Shown: positions 17,123 to 24,135 of the stretch, in pieces
Position numbering within the stretch: position 1 is the stretch's first letter
Layout: each line of letters opens with the position of its first letter
Source of the DNA: Plesiocystis pacifica SIR-1
GTDB taxonomy: Bacteria; Myxococcota_A; Polyangia; Nannocystales; Nannocystaceae
DNA: 64,000 nt
NCBI RefSeq assembly: GCF_000170895.1
Contig: NZ_ABCS01000032.1
Location: 1 to 64,000 of the forward strand
Reading direction: 5' to 3'
Translations under genes and position numbers: made by a program
The notes under the pieces: generated by a model
Database searches by the model: none
Seen by the model: only the letters and a program-made list of their open reading frames with translations
What the model was told of the DNA's origin: nothing

Positions 17123-18266
17123 AGCGCGTCGACCGAACCGTGCCGTAGCCAAAGTCCTGATCGATGCAGACCGACGAGAGCTCTTTGCAGCGCACGAACG
17201 CATGGTTGTAGGTGGCCTCGATCCACGCACCGTCGAGCCATCCTAACCCCTGGAATTTCGAGACGCCATCGAGCTCCCAGATCAATCGCCCGCCCACGGT
17301 GTGCGACCAAAAGTGGGTCATCTTGGGGTCGTCGCTGCGCCAGGGGTAGTCGATGTCCCAGACCCCGTCGTTGCGCCAAAAATAGGCCTCGGACTGGGTG
17401 TAGTAGCGGTAGCGCAGGCGCATCTGCAGGTGTTTGATGGGGCGAAAATGCGCGCGCAGGTCGATGGCGTGGGCCTCCACGGACCAGTTGTCGGCGTAGA
17501 AGCGGTAGCGCGGCTCGAGGGCCATCTTGGCCTTGGGGATGGCGTAGCGCGCCCACACCGAGGCGGCGCCGCGGGTCCGCTGCCACGGGTGGATCTCGGC
17601 GTCGCCGTTGCGGGCCCGCCGGTAGGGGTTGTCCTGGGGCCCCTCGGCGTGGATGCCCTCGAGGTTCACGCCGGCCACGAGGTGCTTGGTCAGCACGTGG
17701 CTGTAGCCCGCGGACAGGTAGTGGATGCGCAGCAAGTTGGTGTCGCCGCTGCTGAGCCACGGGGAGTTGGCGCCGATGTTGTTGGTGATGCGGAAGGCCC
17801 GGTCGAAGCTGGTCGAGTAGCTCAGCGAGACGTTGGCGGTCTTTTGCAGGAACTCCCGCGACACGCCGAAGCCGAAGTTGTTGCCGGTGTAGTCGGTCTC
17901 CGTCGAGTAGCGGTAAAAGGCCGTGGCGGACCAGTCTTCGATCTTGGTCGACGCGCGCAGGCTGGTCTCGTGGCGCATCTCGGTGAACACCCGATCGCCC
18001 CCCAGGGCCAGGGCGCCCGCGCCGATCGAGGCCGAGGAGATGACGTCGAGCAGGTACTCGGCCTCGAGGGTCAGGCGCTCGTCGGGCAGCTCCTTGCGGA
18101 AGGTGACCATGGGCTGGAGCACCCGCGTGGAGGTCTCGCGGTAGTAGTTGCCGCGCACGGTCACGCGGTCCTCGGCGTGGCCGACCTGGCCGGTGAGCTG
18201 CCCGGGGGCGAACGCGACGAGGGCGACGATCAGCGCCGCCAGCAGGATGTTGAGCGCGCGACGCAT
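17076..18266 (-). CDS. DUF3570 outer-membrane beta-barrel protein
   Basis: This is a 396-residue protein with an N-terminal signal peptide (MRRALNILLAALIVALVAFA). The rest is dominated by alternating, aromatic-rich strands such as WSATAFYRYSTETDYTG, LRIHYLSAGYSHVL and MRLRYRYYTQ. It ends in ...NLAFSLAF, a C-terminal Phe as recognised by the BAM machinery. This matches the DUF3570 family. ATG 18266 directly precedes the signal peptide. It follows a DUF4266 gene with a 7-bp gap, the usual pairing for this family. The role is thought to be electron-transfer or redox-associated, but it is unproven. Confidence 0.85.
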   Translation of the reverse strand: MRRALNILLAALIVALVAFAPGQLTGQVGHAEDRVTVRGNYYRETSTRVLQPMVTFRKELPDERLTLEAEYLLDVISSASIGAGALALGGDRVFTEMRHETSLRASTKIEDWSATAFYRYSTETDYTGNNFGFGVSREFLQKTANVSLSYSTSFDRAFRITNNIGANSPWLSSGDTNLLRIHYLSAGYSHVLTKHLVAGVNLEGIHAEGPQDNPYRRARNGDAEIHPWQRTRGAASVWARYAIPKAKMALEPRYRFYADNWSVEAHAIDLRAHFRPIKHLQMRLRYRYYTQSEAYFWRNDGVWDIDYPWRSDDPKMTHFWSHTVGGRLIWELDGVSKFQGLGWLDGAWIEATYNHAFVRCKELSSVCIDQDFGYGTVRSTRFGDHRIGNLAFSLAF

Positions 18267-18273
18267 GGGCGCT

Positions 18274-18507
18274 TCAGCCACAGCCGCAGCCACCGCCCGA
18301 GGCCCCGTGCCCGCCAAAGCCGGCCTCACGGGCCGACTCGATGTGGCTGTGGAAGGTCTCTTCGAGGCCGTCCCCGGCCGGGTCCATCTCGGGCTGGGCG
18401 AGGACGCCGCGCTCGTGGGGCGAAACGGTGACGCAGGCCGAGGGCGCGACGCCGAGGAAGACGACGGTCACGAGGGCCAGCGGCCGCGCGAGGCAAGTGG
18501 CGCGCAT
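18274..18507 (-). CDS. DUF4266 small lipoprotein
   Basis: The protein has 77 residues: a signal peptide with lipobox APSAC near residue 25, then VTVSPHERGVLAQPEMDP, then a short body ending in a Gly/Cys-rich tail (GGHGASGGGCGCG). This is the DUF4266 pattern, whose conserved region follows the lipid-anchored Cys and which ends in Gly/Cys. It is paired with DUF3570 as in other bacteria. In other genomes ApbE flavin transferase and TlpA-like thioredoxin genes join this set; they are absent here. The Cys-rich tail could bind a metal or cofactor (inference). Confidence 0.85.
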   Translation of the reverse strand: MRATCLARPLALVTVVFLGVAPSACVTVSPHERGVLAQPEMDPAGDGLEETFHSHIESAREAGFGGHGASGGGCGCG

Positions 18508-18803
18508 GGGGGTCAGCCTGCACGACCGACGGCCACGTGGGCAAGCCCGGGCGGACATTTGCGCTTGGTGTCTGGCTCGACGCCCGGGCGCGTTGGCTCT
18601 GGACCGAGCGACCTTCCACGGCCTGGCTCCATCGCCGCGCGGGCGGCCCCTTCGTTGCGCGTTGGGGACCGCGGACCGAGCTCGAGCTCCGGGGTTTGCG
18701 CGTCGACGAGCGCGGACTCGCCGAGAGCGGCCGTGACCTGCCCCGCGGAGCGCTGGGATTTCGCGCGGCACAGGCTCGCCATGGATCGTGTAGGGTCCCG
18801 GCG
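18508..18803. other. Divergent intergenic region (296 bp)
   Basis: This gap lies between the minus-strand DUF4266 operon and cmk. Open frames through it are Arg-rich and look like GC-driven shadows. Apart from the cmk box at 18791-18796, I see no clear element. Confidence 0.4.
18791..18796 (+). promoter_or_regulatory. TAGGGT -10-like box, leaderless type
   Basis: TAGGGT lies 7 nt before ATG 18804 of cmk, with no Shine-Dalgarno between them. Confidence 0.4.
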
Positions 18804-19514
18804 ATGGCCGGTCCTCTGATTGCGATCGATGGCCCCGCGGGGGCCGGAAAGACGACCGTCGCTCGCGCCGTGGCGCGGGAGCTCGGCGCGGCCCTCCTCG
18901 ACACCGGCGCGATTTACCGCAGCCTCGCCTGGCTGGCCCGCGAGCGCGGCGTCGACTGGGGCGACGAGCCGGCCCTGGCCACCCTCGCCGAGTCCCTGCG
19001 CATCGAGTTCGTGCCCGCCCCGGCGAGCGAGCCCGACAGCCCCCAGCGCGTGCTCGTGCGCGCGCCGGAATCGGCCGACGTGACCGCGGTGATCCGCACC
19101 CCGGAGGTGTCCGAGGGCGCCTCGCGGGTGTCCAGCCTGCCCGCGGTCCGGGGGGCGCTGCTCGGCATCCAGCGCGCCATCGCCGCGAAGGCCGTCGAGG
19201 CCGGAGGCTGCGTCGCCGAGGGCCGGGACATGGGCACGGTCGTGTTCCCCAACACGCCCCACAAGTTCTTTCTCACGGCTTCCTCTGGGGCGCGGGCCGA
19301 TCGGCGCTACCGCGAGCTGGTCGCCAAGGGCGTCGCGGAGACCTCCGTGGGCGAGGTCGAGGCGCAAATGCGCGTGCGAGACCAGCGGGATTCCTCACGC
19401 GATAGTGCGCCCCTGCGCCAGGCCGACGACGCGACCTTGGTCGACTCGAGCGAGATGGGCGTCGAGCAGGTCGTGACCCACATCCTCGCGGCCGTGCGCG
19501 CCTCGCCTGTTTAG
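18804..19514 (+). CDS. cmk: Cytidylate kinase
   Basis: The 236-residue product phosphorylates CMP/dCMP to the diphosphates using ATP, in the cytoplasm. It begins MAGPLIAIDGPAGAGKTT, with the P-loop at residues ~8-16. It carries LLDTGAIYRSLAWLA near 32, CVAEGRDMGTVVFP near 136 (the CMP-binding region), and the lid ASSGARADRRYREL near 158 followed by the RDxxDSxRxxAPL motif (RDQRDSSRDSAPL). ATG 18804 places the P-loop at the usual distance from the N-terminus. cmk followed by rpsA is a widely conserved gene order. Confidence 0.97.
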   Translation: MAGPLIAIDGPAGAGKTTVARAVARELGAALLDTGAIYRSLAWLARERGVDWGDEPALATLAESLRIEFVPAPASEPDSPQRVLVRAPESADVTAVIRTPEVSEGASRVSSLPAVRGALLGIQRAIAAKAVEAGGCVAEGRDMGTVVFPNTPHKFFLTASSGARADRRYRELVAKGVAETSVGEVEAQMRVRDQRDSSRDSAPLRQADDATLVDSSEMGVEQVVTHILAAVRASPV

Positions 19515-19537
19515 GCGACTCACAGGCTGTGCGCCGT

Positions 19538-19566
19538 TTGACAGGCCCGGGGGAGTTCCCTAGCTT
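19538..19566 (+). promoter_or_regulatory. Strong sigma-70-like promoter of rpsA
   Basis: TTGACA (19538-19543) and TAGCTT (19561-19566) are separated by exactly 17 bp. Transcription would start near 19573, giving a ~126-nt structured, GC-rich leader before rpsA. Such a leader could be a site for S1 autoregulation, as known for rpsA in other bacteria. Confidence 0.75.
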
Positions 19567-19698
19567 CCGGGTCGCTCTCGCCCGTGGCGGCGGCGCGCTC
19601 GGGCCCAGGTCCGCGGGCGTCGCCTTTGTCGACGGCTCCTTCGGGGGTCGCACCGGCCCCGACGAGAGACGCCATAGAGAGGAACATCCAACAACATC

Positions 19699-21402
19699 AT
19701 GACACAACCCACCACCAACGAGGTCGGCATGGAGAGCTTCGCCGATCTCCTCGAGCAGTCTTTCCAGGACACGAGCGAGGTCAAGGAGGGCGGCATCGTC
19801 AAGGGCATCGTCGTCGACATCATCGGCGACTACGCCGTGGTCGACGTCGGGCTCAAGGCCGAGGGCCAGGTCCCGCTGCGCGAGTTTGCTGACGAGGACG
19901 GCAACATCGAGGTCAACATCGGCGACGAAGCCGAGGTTCTCATCGAGCATGCCGAGGACTCCAACGGCCTCGTCGTTCTGTCCAAGGACAAGGCGCGCAA
20001 GCGCAAGGTCTGGGACGAGATCCAGTCGGCCATGGAAGAGGACGGCATCGTCAAGGGCCTGATCAACGCCCGCGTCAAGGGCGGCCTGTCCGTGACCCTC
20101 CAGGGCGGCGTCAAGGCCTTCCTGCCCGGCAGTCAGGTCGACCTTCGCCCGGTCCGCAACCTCGACGCCTTCCTCAACGAGGAATTCGACTTCAAGATCA
20201 TCAAGTTCAACAAGCGCCGCGGCAACATCGTGTTGTCGCGCCGCGTGCTGCTCGAGGCCGAGCGCGCCGAGCTCAAGCACGACACCTTGAACAAGCTGGC
20301 CGAGGGCCAGATCGTCGAGGGCGTGGTCAAGAACCTGACCGACTACGGCGCCTTCATCGATCTCGGCGGCATCGACGGCCTGCTGCACATCACCGACATG
20401 AGCTGGGGTCGCATCAACCACCCCTCCGAGCTCTTCCAGGTCGGCGACAAGGTCAAGGTCAAGGTCCTCAAGTTCAACAGCGAGTCCGAGCGCGTCAGCC
20501 TGGGCCTCAAGCAGATCACCCCCGACCCGTGGATCAACGCCGAGGAGAAGTACATCCCCGGCACCGTCGTCCAGGGCAAGGTGGTCAGCATCAAGGACTA
20601 CGGCGCCTTCATCGAGCTCGAGGAGGGCATCGAGGGCCTGGTCCACGTGTCCGAGATGTCGTGGACCCGCCAGATCAAGAACCCCAAGCAGGTGGTCAAC
20701 CTCAGCGACGAGGTCAAGGCGGTCGTGCTCGACATCGACGTGTCGCAAAACCGCATCTCCCTGGGCATGAAGCAGCTCGAGGAGAACCCCTACGAGAAGG
20801 TGCTCGAGAAGTACCCGCCCGGGACCGTGGTCGCTGGCGTCATCCGCAACATCGCGGACTTCGGCGTGTTCGTGGAGCTCGAGCCCGGCATCGACGGCCT
20901 CGTGCACATCACGGACCTGAGCTGGACCCAGCGCGTGCGCCACCCCTCGGACATCTACAAGAAGGGTGACGAGGTCCAGGCGGCCGTGCTCAACATCGAC
21001 AACTCCGGCGAGAAGCCCAAGATCAGCCTGGGCATCAAGCAGCTGTCGAGCGACCCGTGGGACCGCGTGCCCTACGAGTTCCCGATCGGCAAGGTCACCG
21101 AGGTCAAGATCCTCAAGCTCACCGACTTCGGCGCCTTCGCCGAGATCATCCCGGGCGTCGAGGGTCTGATCCACATCTCGGAGATCAGCGAGGAGCGCAT
21201 CGAGGACCCGCGCCAGGTGCTCGAGCCCGGCCAGGAGTGCCGCGCCGAGGTCATCCAGCTCGACGCCAACGAGCGCAAGATCGGCCTGTCGATCAAGAGC
21301 GCTCGCCGTCAGGACGACCTGGCCGACGCCCAGGGCTTCGCCAACGTCAGCGAGGCGGGGGCCACCCTCGGCGACCTGCTCTCGGACAAGCTCAAGAAGT
21401 GA
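19699..21402 (+). CDS. rpsA: 30S ribosomal protein S1
   Basis: The 567-residue product has six S1 RNA-binding domains. The first two are divergent (GIVVDIIGDYAVVDVGLKAEG, shown in part; KGLINARVKGGLSVTLQGGV), as is usual for the ribosome-docking domains. Four canonical repeats follow (DYGAFIDLGGIDGLLHITD, DYGAFIELEEGIEGLVHVSE, DFGVFVELEPGIDGLVHITD, DFGAFAEIIPGVEGLIHISE). S1 binds mRNA upstream of starts on the 30S subunit. The start ATG is preceded by GAGAGGAA. A strong promoter and a terminator bracket the gene, so it is probably monocistronic. Confidence 0.98.
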   Translation: MTQPTTNEVGMESFADLLEQSFQDTSEVKEGGIVKGIVVDIIGDYAVVDVGLKAEGQVPLREFADEDGNIEVNIGDEAEVLIEHAEDSNGLVVLSKDKARKRKVWDEIQSAMEEDGIVKGLINARVKGGLSVTLQGGVKAFLPGSQVDLRPVRNLDAFLNEEFDFKIIKFNKRRGNIVLSRRVLLEAERAELKHDTLNKLAEGQIVEGVVKNLTDYGAFIDLGGIDGLLHITDMSWGRINHPSELFQVGDKVKVKVLKFNSESERVSLGLKQITPDPWINAEEKYIPGTVVQGKVVSIKDYGAFIELEEGIEGLVHVSEMSWTRQIKNPKQVVNLSDEVKAVVLDIDVSQNRISLGMKQLEENPYEKVLEKYPPGTVVAGVIRNIADFGVFVELEPGIDGLVHITDLSWTQRVRHPSDIYKKGDEVQAAVLNIDNSGEKPKISLGIKQLSSDPWDRVPYEFPIGKVTEVKILKLTDFGAFAEIIPGVEGLIHISEISEERIEDPRQVLEPGQECRAEVIQLDANERKIGLSIKSARRQDDLADAQGFANVSEAGATLGDLLSDKLKK

Positions 21403-21439
21403 GCCCACGCTTCGGGCCCCTCGCGGGCCCGAGACGAGG

Positions 21440-21474
21440 AGGGGCATCGGCCGCGGCCGGTGCCCCTTTGTTTT
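21440..21474 (+). terminator. Rho-independent terminator of rpsA
   Basis: A 13-bp stem with one G-T wobble (arms starting GGGGCATCGGCC and ending GGTGCCCC) is followed by TTTGTTTT. It lies 38 bp after the rpsA stop. Confidence 0.85.
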
Positions 21475-21550
21475 GGTCGTGGCTCGGCGCTGGCCCCCGT
21501 TGTGGGCCCGCGCCCTTGCCAGGACCCAGGCGGAGGGGTAAGCCACGCCC

Positions 21551-22054
21551 ATGGAGCGTCCGACCGCCTCCGTCAACGTCCTCGAGGGCAGCCTCGACGC
21601 CTCTGGCCTGCGCTTCGCCGTGCTCGTCGCGCGCTTCAACGCGATCATCACCGAGCCCCTGGCCGACGGAGCCGTCGACGCCCTGGTCCGCTCGGGGGCC
21701 GCGGCCGAGGACATCGTCGTGCTGCGCACCCCGGGGGCCTACGAGCTGCCGATGCTCGCCGACAAGGTGCTGCGGACCGGTCGCTTCGACGCGGTGGTCG
21801 CCCTCGGCTGCCTGATCCGCGGGGACACGATCCACTTCGACCTGATCGCCGCCGAGGCGGCCAAGGGCCTCTCGGCCGTCGGCATCGCCCACAACCGCCC
21901 GGTGACCTTCGGCGTGCTGACCACCGACACCCTCGAGCAGGCGATCAACCGCGCCGGGGCCAAGGCCGGCAACAAGGGCGCCGAGGCGGCGATGGCCGCC
22001 GTCGAGCAGGTCCGCCTCTACAAGGCCATCGACGGCCTGGCTGACGGCCAATGA
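21551..22054 (+). CDS. ribH: 6,7-dimethyl-8-ribityllumazine synthase
   Basis: The 167-residue product condenses 5-amino-6-ribitylaminouracil with dihydroxybutanone phosphate, the penultimate step of riboflavin synthesis. Family marks are VARFNAIIT near residue 26, TPGAYELP near 62, VALGCLIRGDTIHFD near 86-100 (catalytic His in the last part), FGVLTTDTLEQA near 119 and GNKGAEAA near 138. A GGAGGGG sequence lies 12 nt before the ATG. It overlaps nusB by 4 bp, the classical ribH-nusB pair, although no other rib genes are here. Confidence 0.97.
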   Translation: MERPTASVNVLEGSLDASGLRFAVLVARFNAIITEPLADGAVDALVRSGAAAEDIVVLRTPGAYELPMLADKVLRTGRFDAVVALGCLIRGDTIHFDLIAAEAAKGLSAVGIAHNRPVTFGVLTTDTLEQAINRAGAKAGNKGAEAAMAAVEQVRLYKAIDGLADGQ

Positions 22055-22560
22055 GCGGGGGAGAGGGCAAGCCGACGAGCCGCGCCCGCGGGCGCGAGCT
22101 GGCGCTGTGGTTGATGTGCCACCTCGAGCGCCGCGGCGAGGGCAGCCGCGCGGCCCTCGAGCTGTTTTGGACCGAGCGCCCCGAGTTCGAGGTCGACGAC
22201 GACTTCCTCGGCGTGGCCGGCCCGCAGATGCGCGACATCATCGAGGACTCGAGCGCGCGCCGCTGGGCCCGGCGCCTGACCGAGGCCTACCTCGAGGACG
22301 CGGCGGCGGTCGATCAGGCCATCGGCGCGGCCTCGGAGCGCTGGCGGATCGAGCGGATGGACCGCGTCGACCGCAACGTGCTGCGCCTGGCGGCCGTGGA
22401 GCTGCGAACTCAAAAGACGCCGCGCAACGTCGTCGTCGCCGAGGCGGTGCGCCTGGCGGCGCGCTACGGCAGCGAGCGCTCGGCGGCCTTCGTCAACGCC
22501 CTCGCCGAGGCCCTCGCCCGGGCGCTCCGCGATCGCGCCAAGGCCGACGCGCCCGGGTGA
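22051..22560 (+). CDS. nusB: Transcription antitermination factor NusB
   Basis: The 169-residue all-helical RNA-binding protein acts with NusE, NusA and NusG at boxA of rRNA operons. It shows the N-terminal RARGRELALWLMCHLERRG, and the C-terminal family signature RMDRVDRNVLRLAAVEL followed by TPRNVVVAEAVRLAARYGSE and FVNALAEALAR. It is translationally coupled to ribH (ATGA overlap). The middle region is slightly longer than in the enterobacterial protein. Confidence 0.96.
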   Translation: MSGGEGKPTSRARGRELALWLMCHLERRGEGSRAALELFWTERPEFEVDDDFLGVAGPQMRDIIEDSSARRWARRLTEAYLEDAAAVDQAIGAASERWRIERMDRVDRNVLRLAAVELRTQKTPRNVVVAEAVRLAARYGSERSAAFVNALAEALARALRDRAKADAPG

Positions 22561-22570
22561 GCGGGCCTGC

Positions 22571-22576
22571 TACCCT
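22571..22576 (+). promoter_or_regulatory. TACCCT -10-like box, leaderless type
   Basis: TACCCT lies 8 nt before GTG 22585, with no Shine-Dalgarno between them. Confidence 0.35.
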
Positions 22577-22584
22577 CGCACCAA

Positions 22585-23541
22585 GTGGATCGCTCGGACG
22601 CTTCTGACGGCGAAGGCGCGCGTGTCCTCGTCGAGCCCCTCGAGCGGGACATCCTCGGGGGTGTCCGCGAGCTCGAGGGCGAGGCCGGGCGAACCCGCGT
22701 CGACCTGGGTCTGATCCCGCTGTTCTCGGATCAGCGCCCCCTCCAGGGCCTCGCGGGGCTCATCGACTGGCGCAGCAGCGGGCGGCTCTCGGCCCTGGCG
22801 CGCGCCGGGCTGTGCACGGGTGAGCTGGGCGAGCAGGTGTTGATGCCCGGGGATCGGCGCTGGCCCGTCGATCGCCTGGTGCTCGTCGGCCTCGGCGCGC
22901 AGGCGGACTTCGACGAGGCGAAGGCCCAAGCGGCCGCCGGTCGGTTGGTCGACGTGGCCACGCGCCTGGGCGCGGCGCAGGTGCTGATCGAGCTGCCCTC
23001 CATCGGGATCGAGCGGACGCAGACCGAGGCGCTGTTCGGGGCGCTCATCGAGGCCGTGGAGGCCGCCCTGCGCGACAGCGCTCGGGCTCGTCGGCGCCGA
23101 CTCGAAGCGGCCGCTGAAGCCGTGGCCGAGCCAGACCCGACCGAGGGTGGGGCAGGGGAGCACGAGGGAGAGCAGGCGGGAAACTCGCACCCGGAGGTCG
23201 CCAGCGCGGAACAGGACCGCGCGGACCCGATCGCGGTCGAGCCTGACCCTGGGGGGGAGGATCTCGCGGAGCCGACGGGCGACGAGGACGACGAGGCCGA
23301 CGCTGCGCGGCCGCTCGAGTCGCCCGAGCCAGCCGAACACGGGGCGCGCTCGGACGCGATCGAAGCGACGCCGGAGCGCCCCCCGGCCGAGGACCCCGAG
23401 CCGGATCCGGAGCCGGTCGAGGACCCCGAGCCACCCCTGCACTGGTGGATCGTCGCGGATGAAGGCGTGGTCGCGCGCCTGCGCCGGGTTTTGTCGGGTC
23501 CGCCCCGGCCGGCCCGTCACGCGCCGAGCCTGCACACCTGA
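22585..23541 (+). CDS. Stand-alone leucyl-aminopeptidase N-terminal-like (M17_N) domain protein
   Basis: The product has 318 residues from a GTG start. Residues ~25-165 look like the M17_N/macro-like N-terminal domain of PepA (VDLGLIPLFSDQRPLQG, ALARAGLCTGELGEQVLM, RLVLVGLGAQADFDEAKAQA, AAQVLIELPSIGIERTQTEAL). The metal-binding catalytic half of the peptidase is absent. Instead there is a ~130-residue acidic Glu/Pro/Asp-rich disordered tail and a short conserved-looking end (LHWWIVADEGVVARLRRVL). It may be a regulatory or nucleic-acid-binding relative, since PepA itself binds DNA; that role is inference. It follows nusB by 24 bp. Confidence 0.7.
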   Translation: MDRSDASDGEGARVLVEPLERDILGGVRELEGEAGRTRVDLGLIPLFSDQRPLQGLAGLIDWRSSGRLSALARAGLCTGELGEQVLMPGDRRWPVDRLVLVGLGAQADFDEAKAQAAAGRLVDVATRLGAAQVLIELPSIGIERTQTEALFGALIEAVEAALRDSARARRRRLEAAAEAVAEPDPTEGGAGEHEGEQAGNSHPEVASAEQDRADPIAVEPDPGGEDLAEPTGDEDDEADAARPLESPEPAEHGARSDAIEATPERPPAEDPEPDPEPVEDPEPPLHWWIVADEGVVARLRRVLSGPPRPARHAPSLHT

Positions 23542-23570
23542 GCGGGGTCGGGTCAATCTGCCTCAGCGGC

Positions 23571-23605
23571 GGGTGTTCGCGCTCCGAGGCCGCGCGCGAA
23601 CCCCC
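23571..23605. other. Long GC-rich hairpin between the M17_N-like gene and cheY
   Basis: Arms GGGTGTTCGCGC (23571-23582) and GCGCGAACCCCC (23594-23605) pair over 12 bp with one wobble around an 11-nt loop. No T run follows, so it may be a factor-dependent terminator, an mRNA stabiliser or an operator for the chemosensory promoter. Confidence 0.5.
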
Positions 23606-23684
23606 CTGGGAGGCTCCGGCGCGGGCCCGCGGGTGGTCTGGCCGCGACCTGTCGGCAATGTCCCACGAGCGGCGCCGCTGGCCC

Positions 23685-23690
23685 TATACT
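23685..23690 (+). promoter_or_regulatory. TATACT -10 box of the chemosensory operon, leaderless type
   Basis: TATACT, near consensus, lies 7 nt before ATG 23698, so transcription should start at or beside the A of the ATG. No good -35 is seen at the usual distance. Confidence 0.55.
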
Positions 23691-23697
23691 TTGTCCG

Positions 23698-24135
23698 ATG
23701 CCGACCCAAGTGCTTTTGGTCGAAGACTCCCGAGCGATGCGAGATTACGTGTGCGCCGTTCTCGAGGACGAACAGGAGTATGAGGTCCACGAGGTCGGGA
23801 ATGGCTTCGACGCCCTGCGGGCGCTCCCTCGAGACCTCTATGGTCTCATCGTCACGGACATCAACATGCCTGACGTCAGCGGCATCGAGCTGACCCGCTT
23901 TGTTCGCCAGACCCCCCGTCACTCCAAGACGCCGCTCATCGTCATCAGCAGCGAGGCCTCGGCCGTCGACAAGGATCGCGCGATGGCGGCGGGGGCGTCG
24001 GCCTTCGTCGCCAAGCCCTTCACGCCCCAGGAGTTCCTCGAGGCCATCGCGCGGGCCCGCGCGAACCCGCGGCCCGACCTCGACGAGGGGGGGGATGGCG
24101 GCGGCGCCAAGGCCGACGGAGGGGGCGACAAGTGA
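23698..24135 (+). CDS. CheY-like response regulator (first gene of chemosensory operon)
   Basis: The 145-residue product is a single receiver domain. The acidic pair is at E9-D10 (LLVEDS), the phosphoacceptor is D54 in IVTDINMPDVSG, the conserved Ser is in VISSEAS near 86 and the Lys in FVAKPF near 109. There is no output domain; a Gly/Asp-rich tail follows. It should be phosphorylated by the CheA encoded next, whose GTG start overlaps its stop. The target could be a motility or other output elsewhere. No CheZ, CheC or CheX phosphatase is in the locus. Confidence 0.9.
   Translation: MPTQVLLVEDSRAMRDYVCAVLEDEQEYEVHEVGNGFDALRALPRDLYGLIVTDINMPDVSGIELTRFVRQTPRHSKTPLIVISSEASAVDKDRAMAAGASAFVAKPFTPQEFLEAIARARANPRPDLDEGGDGGGAKADGGGDK

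Noticed and set aside
19273..21729. An 818-codon minus-strand frame antisense to rpsA
   Set aside because: It mirrors codon positions of rpsA (Leu/Asp/Val-rich) and has no recognisable domain or start signal.
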